Below are positions 22,172 through 34,306 of a DNA stretch of 64,000 bases, piece by piece. Positions within the stretch are counted from its first letter, which is position 1. Every line of letters begins with the position of its first letter. The DNA comes from Anthoceros angustus (taxonomy: Eukaryota; Streptophyta; Anthocerotopsida; Anthocerotales; Anthocerotaceae). A program made the position numbers and the translations under genes. The stretch is from assembly GCA_010909165.1 (NCBI GenBank), contig MU008160.1:1426001-1490000 (forward strand). Direction: 5' to 3'. The notes under the pieces were generated by a model. It did no database searches. It worked only from the letters and a program-made list of their open reading frames with translations, and was not told the DNA's origin.

Positions 22172-23155
22172 TTGAGTTGTTGGAAGGATTGTATGGCAAG
22201 ACGGTACATCCCGTCTGATGAAACGGTGGACAGACATTGGGCTAAGTGGCGTCGCTTGGCTACCTGGAATGGGTTTCCTCGCCACCGAGAGCTGCGTAGT
22301 GCAATTAAACTAGCAAGGAAGTATATTTGGGATAATCTTTGGGCTGAGGAACTTTGTGTTCTACTGGAGGAGCGATATCAACAACTTTGTGGGGTCAGTG
22401 GTCGAACACAGGAATGCTCTTTACTTGTTACAAGATTTCATAGCTTGTCAAGATTTGGATCAGCATGAGTATTCAACGCTACGAGGTGATGGGTAGCGAG
22501 GACGAGAAATGGAAACAAGTGAAAACAGCGCCTTGATTCTGAGATGAAGTATATGCGGGGATAATGCGGATGATGCAGTTGACTGAGGAGCAAAGAATGC
22601 GGATGGAGGAAATTCGTGCTTAGGTAAGTTCTTTGCGGGGAGCTACAGCTGAGGCAAGCTCTGCCAGTCCTTTACCACATCTGTTCAGGATGATGAAGGC
22701 ACAGGCTCAGGAGGTCGCAAATGTCAGAGCGGAATTGTTAAGGCAGCGTGAGCACAGTCTAAGAACTACAGGAGGGGTTAAGCCTAGCAGACCACAGCCA
22801 TATGCTGGTGAAAGGGATTCCACGAAGTTGGAGGAGTGGATTGATAAAACTGATCAGTATATGTTGCTTGCAAATGTTGGAATCGAAAGACAGGTAGAGA
22901 TGGTTGCGTCTTTTCTCACCGGAACAGCGGCATTATGGTGGCAAACAGGTTAGCGATTCGAAGAGTCATTTACACCGTTGGAGAATTGGCTGAAGGATTA
23001 TGTGATTTTGCCCTAGGCGAGAGTGGGTATACGAGATCGTTTGAGCAAATTGACTGGCGTGGAGTAGCAAAGTATACTGATGAGTTTTTGGAACTTGTGC
23101 TTTCGATACCAGATATGCAGAGAAGGAACAAGTGGATCGATATTTGCGGGGGTTA
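22172..23155 (+). CDS. chromovirus gag, capsid part (frame-broken)
   Basis: Capsid-like sequence is read in successive open segments (22,172-22,468; 22,633-22,953; 22,935-23,156). Motifs typical of Ty3/gypsy gag are visible: PQPYAGERD near 22,795, TKLEEWI, VEMVASFLTGTAALWW and WRGVAKYTDEFLEL. At least two frame changes and an in-frame stop near 22,621 interrupt it. Gag packages the element RNA. Confidence 0.7.
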
Positions 23156-23872
23156 AAATCTCACATATACAGTGAGGTCGATCTGCGTTCTAACAAGGAT
23201 TCGTTGGATGAGGTTATAAGACTTGCAGATCGAATCGAAGCACACAAGTCTGGAGGACAAGGTGGTACGTTGCAGCGGAATACTCAACCTTGGGTTCCAT
23301 GGGTAATGACGAAATCTGGAGATAGTGTTAATACGCAGCAAAGGTCTGAGGTTGTGCCGATGGAGTTAGGGGCCACGCAATTTCCAGGTAGATGTTATTC
23401 TCGTGGCAGGTATGGACATAGGGCTCAGGAGTGTCGGGGAGGGTTCAAAGTTAGAGGAACTCAGAGTGGTGCTGCTAATCAAAGGAGGCAACTGAACACA
23501 GTACAGATTGAAGAGGAAAATGCTGATATTTCGAAGTTACCAGTTGGTAAGAGATCTGTGTACTCCACCTTGTATGCTATTCGTGCAGCGGGGTTAATTC
23601 GGGTCCCAGTCATGATTAAAGGGACACGTGCTATCTTGCTTGTAGATTCGGGAGCTAGTGCTAACTTTCTGTCGTATGACTTTGCTCAGAAGCATAACAT
23701 CATGGCTACGTCTGATGGGGGGCCTGTGTTCTTTGCTGATGGACATCAAGCGCCGATAGCATCTCAATTTAGTCAGGCAGTGGATGTAAATATTGAAGGT
23801 AGTCAGCATAAGATGTCCTTTGTAGTAACACAGTTACAAATTGCATGTGACGGTATCTTGGGGATGCCCTAG
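23132..23872 (+). CDS. chromovirus zinc knuckle and aspartic protease
   Basis: A 246-aa open segment. It begins with the end of capsid (RYLRGLKSHIYSEVDLR). The nucleocapsid knuckle CYSRGRYGHRAQEC has Arg in place of the second Cys. The protease follows with its catalytic motif VDSGASANFLS, a flap-like stretch and the closing CDGILGMP. A stop follows directly (TAG after GMP), where polyproteins normally run on (GMPWLEANQP type); the downstream sequence continues that text after the stop. Confidence 0.8.
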   Translation: MDRYLRGLKSHIYSEVDLRSNKDSLDEVIRLADRIEAHKSGGQGGTLQRNTQPWVPWVMTKSGDSVNTQQRSEVVPMELGATQFPGRCYSRGRYGHRAQECRGGFKVRGTQSGAANQRRQLNTVQIEEENADISKLPVGKRSVYSTLYAIRAAGLIRVPVMIKGTRAILLVDSGASANFLSYDFAQKHNIMATSDGGPVFFADGHQAPIASQFSQAVDVNIEGSQHKMSFVVTQLQIACDGILGMP

Positions 23873-24206
23873 TTAGAGGCAAATCAGCCTTGTATCAATT
23901 ATTGGAGACGTAAAGCTATGACCTTCTGGAACTCAGGACGAGAGTACAAGGTACAAGGAGAGCAGGCTGTACCTCAAGTACAGTTAGTGTCAGCAGCCAC
24001 AATTCTTTCTAGCTTTAAGAACAAGCAAACCCATGGTCTGTTGTATGTAGTTCGGACAGCTCAGGAAACACCCTCTAAGGAGTCTGGTGTTACAAAGCTA
24101 CTAGATAAATTTGAGGATGTGTTGGTCTCGAATTGCCTTCTGGATTACCCCCGGATCGGACCATTTCACATAAAATTGATTTAATTGAAGGAAAGCATAA
24201 ACCGCC

Positions 24207-25068
24207 GTGCAAACTGTTTATAAGATGTCACTAGTGGAAATTGCCGAGTCTCGGCGACAAGTGGAGGAGTTGCTTAAGAAGGGTTTTATTCGACCATCAC
24301 AATCACCGTTTGGAGCTTCCATTCTATTTGCTAAAAAGAAGGATGGAGGGCTGCGGATGTGTGTAGATTACATGACATTGAATAATCTAACAAAACGCAA
24401 CAGCTATCCCCTTCCGCGGATAGATGAGATGCTTGAAAAGCTAGTAGGAGCTAAGTACTTTACCAAACTAGATTTGGCTTCAGGGTATCATCAGATCAGG
24501 GTACATTCCCAGGATGTTGAAAAAACAGCTTTCAACACATGGTATGGACATTATGAGTGGTTGGTGATGCCCTTTGGCATGACCAATGCACGGAACCTTT
24601 CAGTCATTAATGAATGAAATATTCGCTGATTTACTGGAACATGGTGTGCTGGTATATATGGATGACCTGCTCTTATATACGACAACAAAGCTAGACCATG
24701 AGGTACTACTAGAGAAAGTGTTACAGTGGTTACGTCAGAATAAGCTCTATGTTAAGAGAAGCAAATGTACGTTCATGGCTTCTCAGGTGGAGTATTTGGG
24801 TCACCTGGTGGGGGCAGATGGAATTCAAGTTGACCACCACAAAATTAAAATGTCAATGATGGCAGTTCAAGGAATGAGATTGATCATTTTGGGTTTGGCC
24901 AGCTATTACAGACGGTTCATTCGAGCTTTTTCACAGATGGCTGCACCACTTACTGGTTTACTCAAAGGTGGTCGGGAATGGAAGTGGACAGAAGAATGTG
25001 CAAAGGCTTTTGCAATGTTGAAAACAGCTCTTACTACGGCACCCGTGTTAGCCCATCACGACCTTTGA
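24207..25068 (+). CDS. chromovirus reverse transcriptase (one frame break)
   Basis: Reverse transcriptase motifs occur in order: [78 protein letters not shown], then the active site [10 protein letters not shown] and [13 protein letters not shown]. The frame changes near 24,590 just after the MPFGMTNA motif, so the YMDD part is read in another frame (24,586-25,068). Confidence 0.9.
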
Positions 25069-25655
25069 AAAACATTTGTAGTTACAGATGCAGTGTCTGT
25101 TTGTTGAGCGATCTTTGCAGCAGATTGTGGACGGGGGCATCTGACCAGTAGCTTTTTGATGAAAATTAAGGATCTTGAGTTGAACTATTCGGTACATGAG
25201 AAAAAGCTCTATATGTTGAAGAAGCAAATGTCGTTCAGCTTCTGGTGGAGTATGGGTCTGGTGAGGCAGATGGAATTGAGTTGACCACCACAAAATTAAA
25301 ATGTCAATGAGTGGCAGTTCAAGGAATGTTAGGATTCGATCATTTTGGGTTTGGCGGCTATTTCGAGCAGTTCATTCGAGCTTTTTCACGGATGCACCAC
25401 TTGGTTTACTCAAGGTGGTGGGAATGGAAGTGGGGAAAGAATGTGCAAAGGCTTTTGCAATGTTGAAACTTGACTCTTACTACGGCACCGTGTTAGCCCA
25501 TCACGACCTTTGAAAAAAACATTTGTAGTTACAGATGCGGTACGGCTGTTTGAGCGATGTCTTTGCAGGATTGTGGACGGGGCATACCTTGATAGCTTTT
25601 TCGATGAAAATTAAGGATCTTGAGTTGAACTATTCGGTACATGAGAAAGAAGCTC
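24744..25655 (+). repeat. about 455-bp tandem duplication inside pol
   Basis: The segment at about 24,744-25,204 (end of reverse transcriptase and start of RNase H) is repeated at about 25,205-25,655. Shared landmarks include CAAAATTAAAATGTCAATGA (24,840 and 25,291), GCAAAGGCTTTTGCAATG, AGCCCATCACGACCTTTGAA, and CTATTCGGTACATGAGAAA (25,184 and 25,628). The second copy has lost many 1-6-base pieces. Confidence 0.85.
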
Positions 25656-25812
25656 TAGCTCAGGTGTTGGCATTAAAGCATTGGAGATGTTATCTTGAAG
25701 GACCTCTGTTCACTTTGGAAACAGATCACAGCCCTTTGAAGTACCTGCAGACTCAACCTCACTTATCTCGTAAGCAGGCCCGATGGTTAGAGTTTTTTCA
25801 GCAATTCCATTT
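25535..25812 (+). CDS. chromovirus RNase H, truncated by the CACTA insertion
   Basis: Reads MKIKDLELNYSVHEKEALAQ, ALKHWRCYLEGP, TDHSPLKYLQTQ, then SRKQARWLEFFQQFHF. The frame is cut by the CACTA 5' end at 25,813. The missing strand resumes at 59,538 ([17 protein letters not shown]) in a compatible frame. Confidence 0.85.
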
Positions 25813-25895
25813 CACTACTACAAAAAGCCATGCGTTAAGACGCTGGTCTTAAGACGTTCAGCTTAGCATGTTTCCTACATCTTAAACTTAAGACG
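25813..25895 (+). repeat. CACTA 5' terminal inverted repeat and subterminal repeats
   Basis: The TIR is at 25,813-25,825. TTAAGACG occurs at 25,835-25,842, 25,849-25,856 and 25,888-25,895. In En/Spm such subterminal repeats are the binding sites of the TNPA protein; that role here is by analogy. Confidence 0.85.
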
Positions 25896-26098
25896 GTGAG
25901 GGAAACCAAAGATGCTCGAGGCGAACGTCAAAAGGCAAGAAAGACGGCCTCAGTCCTGCATCTTTCACAGCGTCTTTTCGCACCATGAGCCCGGTCACCA
26001 TCGAACAAATTTCCGGACGTGACTTGTCATACCCAGTTCTTGTCCATTTCCGTGCACGGTCCGTAGCAGGCAGAGCACACAGAGGGGGCCGTTGAGTT

Positions 26099-29000
26099 TT
26101 GGTGGGTGGCACGATGGCAATAGCCGTTGGCCGTCCGCCAACGGTACCTTGCCGGCGGGTAAGTCGTCGAACCCACGTCCCCAATCCCGCTCGGGGAAGC
26201 GGACTGCAATTTCCAGCCATGGCTGCTCCGAGCACTTTTCGTCAAATCCCTTCAATGTATTGTCCTTGCCCGGATTGCGAGGGGAGGAACCACACAATTC
26301 GAGCGGACATCTCTCGCCGACATGTCGTTAAGTGGCAAAGGCTTCGCGCAGAGGTGGAAATTGGCAAACCTTGCCCCTTTTGTTTTGTTGCAGATGCATC
26401 TGGATGTAGATCATTGGGGAGTCATGAGCTAAGGGCATCTATTTTTACATGGGCTATACGGCTCGGGCTTCCGGTGATTGCAGAAGAGGTGCCCGTGCTC
26501 TTCCGAGAGTCGACTGATGAGGCTCCTCAGCGATTCATGATTCGGGCGTGGGGGTGAGTGACAGTGACAACGCATCTTCTGACCAGGATTTTGCGAACAT
26601 GGAAGACACGGGTGATAGTGGTCGTGGCCTGCCCCCTTATCTCCTTTCCGCCACTATTCCCAACTCCGAAGCATCACTTCAGGCTGAGTCTAACATCCCG
26701 CTCTGGGATTGCAAGCAGCCTGCCAAATCGCAACAAAGTAGGCTCTCTGCCACCTTGGCTTTATTCTTCATCCAAGAGCGCTTCCGCATATCAGACACTG
26801 CCATATCTGCAATCTTTGGTCTGCTATCCTCCACAATGCTGCCCTCGGACAATTGCTTACCGTCGACTCATCGAAGCACGACGTGCTGCTTCTTGGTCGA
26901 CGCTTGCGAGGATCGATGCATGTGAAGGGCGCACAATTTTTGGGCGATTGCAAGCGGAACAACCTGCCTTGCATGCGTGGAACCCCGTTATCGAGCTGGT
27001 GTGGCTGGAGCTACAATCCCGCGCAAGACCCTGTTCCACTTTCCAATCATTGAGCGCCTTCAGAGGCTTTTTGGAAGTGCGAAATCGGCAAAGGAGCTGA
27101 CCTGGTTTGCTTCGAATAAGAGCACCGATGGGAAATTCAGGATTATGGCAGATACCCCGGCCTGGAAACGTCTTGATGAAATTGATGGGTTTGGGCGAGA
27201 GGATAGAAACATCCGACTTGGGATTTGCACAGATGGTATCAATCCCTCCGGTCACCGTTCATCGGCTTATTCCATTTGGCCAGTTTTATTGATCTTGCAT
27301 AACCTCCCACCATGGATTGCTACCAAGAGGCACTGGTTGCTTATGCCTATCATTGTGCCCGGCCCGAAGCAGGCTGCGAATATGGACGTCTATTTAGAAC
27401 CCCTTTTGCAAGAACTAGCGCTCTTGTGGAAAGGCGTGCCTATTGTGGACCACTCTAAACCATTGGGGGACCCAACACGCAATTTCACCCTGCGGGCTGG
27501 ATTGTTGAATGCTACCTGTGATTACCCTGGACTTGGGAGCCTGTTTGGTTTACAAGTACGTGGGTATGGATGCTGTGTAGACTGTGGGCATGGCCTGCAA
27601 CCAAGATGGTCACATGCACTGGAAAAGTTAATCTGCGATGGAAACAGGAGGTGGGCCACCTCTATGCGTGATCCTCGACGCCGAGAAGACCGAGAATTTT
27701 TCAATAATGAAATTGAGGACAGGGCTCGCCCGGTCCCAGTCATAGTGCAAGACATTGTGGCAGAGATGAACAGGTGGGCAAATGCTACAGCGGATGAGCG
27801 GGCAAATGTTCAAGCATGGAGAGTGAAGCGGAAATCTAGGTTCATTGATCATTTGCCATACATGACACAGGCCCACAAAATGTGGCTCAAAGATGTAATG
27901 CATGTTGAAGTGAATAATTGTCAGGTATTTTGGAAGCTTTTTACGGGAAAGGGAGATACTCAGAAAGCAAGAGTAGACTTGGAAGATGCCGATTCCAAGC
28001 CATGGCTATGGCTAGTTCAAGACAATGACGAGCACACTTGCCCCATGCAAGTTACACTTTGCACAGGCGAGATCTAGGCACGGGGAATCGCGCCGCAAAG
28101 CCACCTACAGGTATGGGATCAAACTTGGGAACATGTTTTAAGGGTGCCAAAGTCACTGGACTCAAGAGCCATGATTGGCATTTATTGATGCAGTATTTCC
28201 TACCCATAGCCCTTCGAGGATATTTAGACGGTCCTGAATACAAGGCTTTCATAGGCCTAAGCTCAATCTATCGATGGTTGTGTCAAAAGGCAATCAAGGT
28301 CAGCGACATACCATCAATGAAGACAAAGGTGGTTGACATCATGATCAAATTAGAGAAGTATTATCCGAGTACCATATGGAATCCAATGCAACATTTAATC
28401 ATGCACTTGGTGGATGAGGTTGAAACTCATGGGCCAATTACATAGTAGGTGGATGTACCCCTTGAGCATATGCATGTCTTGAAACAAGTGCGCCAAAAAG
28501 CTCGGCCTGAAGAAGCATGGCAACAAGGTACCTTGCGAAACTATGCTCATTACTGAGAGTACATGCGAAGGCTCCAGTTCATGCACACCTATTTAACTTC
28601 ACCGGAGATGATTGGGCAGTTGAACGACCCATTGGTAAAGCAACGCATAAGACCCTTGAAGCCGAGGACCACTTGCGATTACATTGGTATTTTATACTGC
28701 ACTCTGCCATTATGGACCCGATTCGGGATGGTATGGATGAGGGGGACGGCATACGGTGGTTGCGAGAAGGCGTGCAGGTTGGCCGATGGGCACATTTACC
28801 TGCTTACAGTGCCATCGAGTCTATTGTCAGTGGGCCACGACTCTCAGTAAATACATACCGGGGTCTCGAGACCATGGGGTTCCACTACCGTACAATGGCA
28901 GGACATAGCCATCGAGTTGCAACCCAAGACAGCTGGGTGCAAGGCAAATTCGATATGGATGATGGTACAAAACAGTTCTTCGGCCAGATTGAAGAGATCA

Positions 29001-29290
29001 TTGATGTGGAGTTTGATATCGGTGAGCTACAAGCTTATGTCTTTAATGTGAAGTGGTATGAATGCAGCACCACTAATTGCCCCCGGAGCATGGAGGAAGA
29101 CTTCAGTGGGTTCATGGCTGTTGATACCACTAAACTATACACATATGGGCGCGATAGCAAAGTGGGGCCGTTTGCCTTCCCCAAGCATTTAACTCAAGTG
29201 CTGGCCCATCCAGATGTTATGCCAAGGCGGAAAGGCTGGGTAATATGTACTGAAGTACCACCACGATGGGACAGCGAGCTCGAGCCGTGA
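26099..29290 (+). CDS. CACTA TNP2-type transposase (frame-broken)
   Basis: Family features in order: an N-terminal cysteine cluster (CPCPDCEGRNH near 26,263) and a second CPFC near 26,373; acidic linker; then the Transposase_21 core read at 26,977-28,077 with KELTWFAS, ICTDGINPSGHRSSAYSIWP, NLPPW, IVPGPKQ, DVYLEPLLQEL, FTLRAGLL and YPGLGSLFG. A DUF4218-like part follows (28,140-28,445: KSHDWHLLMQYFLPIALRG, KLEKYYPSTIW). The C-terminal part at 28,640-29,290 resembles DUF4216 (FDIGELQAYVFNVKWYE). Introns are likely between segments, and at least one in-frame TAG (near 28,445) interrupts the DUF4218 part. It should catalyse cut-and-paste transposition; whether this copy is active is doubtful. 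Confidence 0.88.
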
Positions 29291-29409
29291 GTCAGCCAGC
29301 ACGGACGATCACGCGATTTTAATGTTCAATGACATGCCACTGTGGGGCTACTGCACTGGCAGGCTGTAGACTTTGACCATGCTCCACACCTGTTGACTGG
29401 TCCCATTAA

Positions 29410-31395
29410 ATGAATGATGATTTCGTGTTACAAGCAGCCTCAATGGTTGGCCATGTCCCATCGGGTAGTGGCATGGAACCAGAGTCACAGCCCATCGATG
29501 TTGAACATGTGCCAGAGCAATCGGGTCCGACCAACGAAGTAGAAACCACTGAGATCATTGTCACGACGATCCATAGCACTCAGCTTGGCACACTGCATGC
29601 TGCAACAACATCAGATCGTGATGATGAAGAGGTCACATCTCACAACATGGAAAGCAAAGGCATTGTGCTGTGGCTGAGGTTGAGGTGCTGTGATTGTTTG
29701 TTCCTTTCTGCTCCATGGAACCCCGAGGACTTGAGGAGATGTCCGCGGCATGCGCATCTAGAAATCCCTCCGCCAACAAGCCCTTGATTTGCACCCAGTG
29801 CATTGTGCTGGTCGTGGTGCTGAGCTTTGGAGCCCAATCAGCTCTCGGCCCGGGTCCGGACAGAGACCATGGAAAACTCATCACAAGTAAGAGATTGCAG
29901 AAACGGGTAAGACGTCATATGCGTGTTTCAGTTGTTGAGTCGTGATGAATTCGCAACCATGCCTAGTTGTCTGTCTTCTGAAAGCTCACGACCAGACTTT
30001 GCATTTGGCGCCTTTTCTTAGCTGGATTTTGAACATGGGGTGCGCCGGGGAACCACCCATCCTGCTCGGGTCCATGAACTATTTCAGTTTTTTGTCTGCA
30101 TGGTTTTGTGGGCTCTTTCACAAGAAATGGCTGGGACATGGGAGGGAGAATGGGGAAGGGCTCTTGGAGGAAATGGAGTGCTCTGATTCTGGTGAGTCGA
30201 AGGAGCACATGCCACAAACCTCAGCTAGTTCTGAGGAACATGATGCAGACTCTGATTCTGAGGATGATGAAGGGGAGGATTGTGAGGGGAACCAAGAGGA
30301 GCAAGCTGGATTGGATGCACAGTGGGGCAAGAACTACAAGGAACGTGGAGGGAAAAACAAGCAAGGTGAGCCACCCCAATGATGTTGGCTCTCCATGAAA
30401 TTCTTCGTCCATATGCACCTGCAGACATAGTTCGTTCCTTGGTCAGGACACATGGAGTGCTAGTGATACAGGCATTGTTAGTGAGGGTTTGTGCTGAGGA
30501 GGGATCCGGTGCACCATCGCAAGGAGACCGTGATGATGTGACGGGCGGAGTTTTGGGACAGACGAAGCTAGAGTTGGAGAAGCGCATTCGGGATTTGTGT
30601 GTCAGCCGGCTTACAATCTTGAAGCCTTAGACATCACATGCAATGCAGCTAAGGGAGGAGCTAATGGGGATAGTGACAAGGGTTTCCATGACAAGCCAGA
30701 GCTTTTGAAGCACAAATTTTCTAGTGTGCAGATAGGCCGGAATTTTTCACTTCGGCTGAAGTTGAAGAGGGCAGCCAAGGATTTGAGAGAACGTGGGGAG
30801 GTGGCTCCCAAGCCATCGTCTGTGACTGAGGAGGCCTGGGATAAGGCCGTGAAGTGGGCATGCACAGAATACGAGCGGGGCAACGGGGAGTGGCCAAGGC
30901 CACAACAGCAGACAGCGGTGGAGGCTCGAATCATGAAGCACGGCACAGCCGCTACAAATCCTTTTGGCCGAGCAGGCATTGACAAATTTGCTGAGAGATT
31001 TCGAAAGGTATGGGGCAGGGAACCAAGTAAGGCAGAGGCTCGATGGGGGGCACATAATTCGGTGGAAAGGATGCCTGAGTTCTGGGATGCTCGGTCAGTG
31101 CGAGCCGGTAAGTGTATATTGTACTTGATTGCTTCTTCCTGAATGGCTACGTTGCACTTACATGGGTACTTGATGTCCATCAGCAGATACTTTGGTTGGA
31201 ACACCAGTTGAGGAGGAGGGAGATCCCATTTCTTTGGAGAGGAGGTTGGCATTTAACTTAGTAGAGACGGTCATGGAAATGCAAATCGAAACACCGGTTG
31301 ACAATCATGTCAAGCTCAAGAACAAGAGGCACAAGAACAAGCGACAGGTGGGATTTGCTCTTGTTCAGGCTTCTCATATGTAAATTTGGTAAGCG
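29410..31395 (+). CDS. TNPA-like second gene of the CACTA element
   Basis: Several exons seem to be spread over 1.9 kb. An acidic stretch at 30,170-30,310 (SSEEHDADSDSEDDEGED) is followed by a basic helical part at 30,597-31,142 with KLKRAAKDLRERGEVAPK, EAWDKAVKWACTEYERG and FAERFRKVWGREPSKAEARW. A last piece (31,192-31,383) is separated by a GT...AG interval. Position after TNP2, charge pattern and the ARW-type motif fit plant En/Spm TNPA/Ptta proteins, which bind the subterminal repeats. Exon borders were not resolved. Confidence 0.55.
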
Positions 31396-31549
31396 GGCAG
31401 CCGTAGGTCATCCCGTCTAACACAGGACGAGTCCTGTAGGTGAAAAGCTGGGATTTGCTCTTGTTCAGCCTTCTCATATGTAAATTTGGTAAGCGGGCAG
31501 CCGTAGGTCATCCCGTCTAACACAGGATGAGTCCTGTAGGTGAAAACAC
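31350..31549 (+). repeat. 100-bp direct duplication with a hairpin motif
   Basis: Two copies (31,350-31,449 and 31,450-31,549) differ at a few bases. Each holds the palindrome ACAGGACGAGTCCTGT (second copy ACAGGATGAGTCCTGT) followed by AGGTGAAAA. It lies at the end of the TNPA-like gene, and the duplicated start is part of that frame. Confidence 0.85.
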
Positions 31550-32990
31550 GCAATCTCAACGTGCTTGGAGGTGGCTCATGCACAAGTGTCCAGGAGGAGC
31601 ATGGCCGGTACACGCAGAAATCTTCAACAGGCAAAAGGAAGCACGGTGCAAGGTCCAAGGAAGCTAAGGAAGGCAGGAAGGAGAAGCATTCGAAGGCACG
31701 AGATGTTTCATTTTCGGCTTCTCGGTATACATAGTCTTAACCTTCATGGTCTTTCTTGTTGAGACTTAGGTATCAATCCCATATGTGGATCTATGGATAC
31801 TATGATCATGCGGTGATCATAAATAAAAGCCGTATCATAAGCGGTCAATTAGCGTAAATTATAATGACATCTAACATGATCGAGTTACCATGAAACTCTC
31901 ACTAATGGTTTGAACATGCAAGAATATACCTTGCCAAACATTAAAATATTCTTTATGCGGTCATGTTTGTGGCATGTATCGGTCATGGAGGTCACCATTA
32001 TCGTCTGGCGTGTCTGGGACAAGCGAGCCCGTGCGGCACCGAGTCTGTGCGTCTTGCTTACACAGGCTCGGGCCACCTGCGATATTCGATGTCTTGTATG
32101 GAAAAGCAGCGTCGTAATGCCCGGTGGCTCGGGGTGTGATCTGGACTTGGAAACCCTGTTGGGACGTGCACAGAGTGTTTTTTGTTTTTGGCGAGTGTGG
32201 TGTGAAAATAAGTCGGGTTGACAGTGGGCAGAGGTATTTATAGAAGAAATGTCCTTGGCCTATGGTTTCTTTTTTCTTGTTTTGATTTTTAGGTTAGAAA
32301 ATAAATGGTCCGGGAACTTGGTGTTCCTTGGCCCATGGACTTGGAAGGTCCCCTAAAAAGTCTATATATGTGAGATAGGGGGGGGTTGGAACAATTAGAG
32401 TGTGATAGGTCTATAAGTTTGGGGTCGTAGCCAAGGCGGCCGAATGATAGTGTGGGGTTGTGGATTGGGATGCGGGGAAGCGGTCGTAAGAGTCGAGCAG
32501 GGAGTAGGGGAACACAGGAAACTTAACCTAGGAAATAGCAATCCGTTCGGCCAGGCTGTAGCGTCTGGGCGAGCAAACAATGAGGCCTGCTTGGGCTGGA
32601 GTGTGACGAAGTCGAGCGGCGGGCAGCAGTCACGATCTGCGGGGAGGGGCCTTGAGTCGCACTTACGGAGGAGGGCTTGAACACAGTGGCCAGTCGCACT
32701 TACGGAGGAGGAAGCGCGGCAGCCCAGCTCCTCGGCGAGGTAGGAACCACAGGCTGACCCACAGGCGGCCCCCAGTCGCAGAGTGGCGTTGATTTGAGCG
32801 AGGCAGGCTGTGAGAGGATGGCGCCAAGGTCTGTGTGTGCTTGCCCAATGGCGAACATGGATCATTGGAAAGTTCGATGAGGCGGTGAAGGAAAGTGGGT
32901 TTCATGGAAGAGCGGTGGAATTACATGAACACAGAATGGTGCAGTGTCTTGCGTCACACGAAGGACAAACAGCCAGTGAGGGGGATTTAG
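31550..32990. other. CACTA interior, no gene recognised
   Basis: A basic Lys/Arg-rich frame (31,540-31,734) may end the TNPA-like gene. TATTTATAG near 32,235 and TCTATATATG near 32,361 are possible TATA boxes. A GC-rich part (32,440-32,900) repeats CGCACTTACGGAGGAG (32,657 and 32,695). Nothing else supported. Confidence 0.35.
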
Positions 32991-32999
32991 GCGAAGCCA

Positions 33000-34306
33000 C
33001 AGTTGGGACACAGGTGGTTAGGAGGTGTATGGGCGCGATGGGAGGAGGCGGAGTGTCCCTGCGCCCACCACGTTGAGCAGAAGAGGTTGGCTCGTGGATT
33101 CGTGACGACTCTCCGCCTCTCATGTTCCTTGGCATTAAGATGGAATTTCTCGAATTTTGCCATCATCTCCTCCATCTTGTTCCCTGTTGTTCTACTTTCT
33201 TGGCTACCTCGGCCTCCCTCCTCGCTTTGTTCCGCGTCCTTTTTGCGTACATCGCCTCTGTTTTGCCCTTGCCAGCTCCTTGTTGTCCGTGCGACCCTTC
33301 ATTTCTTTTTCCATTTGGCGCTCCTCATCGATGGCGCTTCCTCCGACATCACTCGTTTCCTCCTCAGGAACTTTACGTGGAATCTTACGTGGAGCTCTCT
33401 TCACGATGAACTTTCTTAGGAGGATGAGGATCCTTCTTTTTTCCGATCTGGGCTTCTTCTTCTCCTTCTTAGCCTTCCTCCTCCCTTGCGGGTTGGATTC
33501 CTCATAGTTTAGCGCGCCTTGATAGCCTTGCCCAAATTCTTCTCCGCTTGTAACCTTACGTGTCTCCCCATCTTAGAACCCGGGCCTTTAGCGAACCACC
33601 GTGTACTGCAACTCGAGTGAGGGCCACTTGATCGCGTGGTGTGAAACCTCTCCACATCGCTGCAAGGTTTCCTTCTTTCCTCTCGCTTTTCAAGCTTGGA
33701 CAACACGTATCCCTCCACGTCAAGCCCCAGACCTCTCACAGGCGGTTTTAATTCTTCATAGGTTCTTGGAGGTGTGGGCGACTTGAGGTATTCGCCTATA
33801 CCACTTCTGGACCCCGAAGAACTCCATAGAACAATGAATCTGTGCATCTCCGCTTCTGGTTTGCAAATGTCAGCTCAAAGCGCTCAACAAATTCATCGGT
33901 CTTCATACCCTTCCCTCTCCATACGGTAAGGCTTGGTGGTGACCACCACCGGCGTGGTGGTCATGACTATCGTTCGGTATTGTGGTTGGTCAACAACGGT
34001 TCCTGCGAGTCGATTGATCTCCAGCGATGCACACTTTTGGAAGAGAGGTCGGTGGATGGAATTGGTCCGAGGTTCCTTGGCGGTGGTACCTCGTCCAAGT
34101 CCGAGGTTGGGGATCTTGCTCCAACAAGATCGGACCCCGTCCACAGTTGCTTCCTTACTTCCCTTCTCCTTCCAGCGGGTGTCTTGGACCCTCCTCAACT
34201 CGCGGTTTGCAACCCTTTTAACCTTTCCGGTGCTTGGCGTTGTCGCTTCTCGTGTGGCCTTCCGTCCCGACTTGACTCGAACCCTCGACTCAACCGTGGC
34301 ATCCAT
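33000..34306 (-). CDS. gag of block A (decayed)
   Basis: Reading leftward from a minus-strand ATG at 34,306: MDATVESRVRVKSGRKATRE, a basic leader, then capsid-like text (FELTFANQKRR near 33,880; YVLSKLEKRE near 33,700), a Lys/Arg/Glu-rich stretch (33,204-33,404), and a poor zinc-knuckle region (AQGHSASS near 33,050). Frame changes occur every 100-400 bp. Assignment rests on position just past a primer-site-like sequence and on the better zinc knuckle in block B. Confidence 0.5.
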
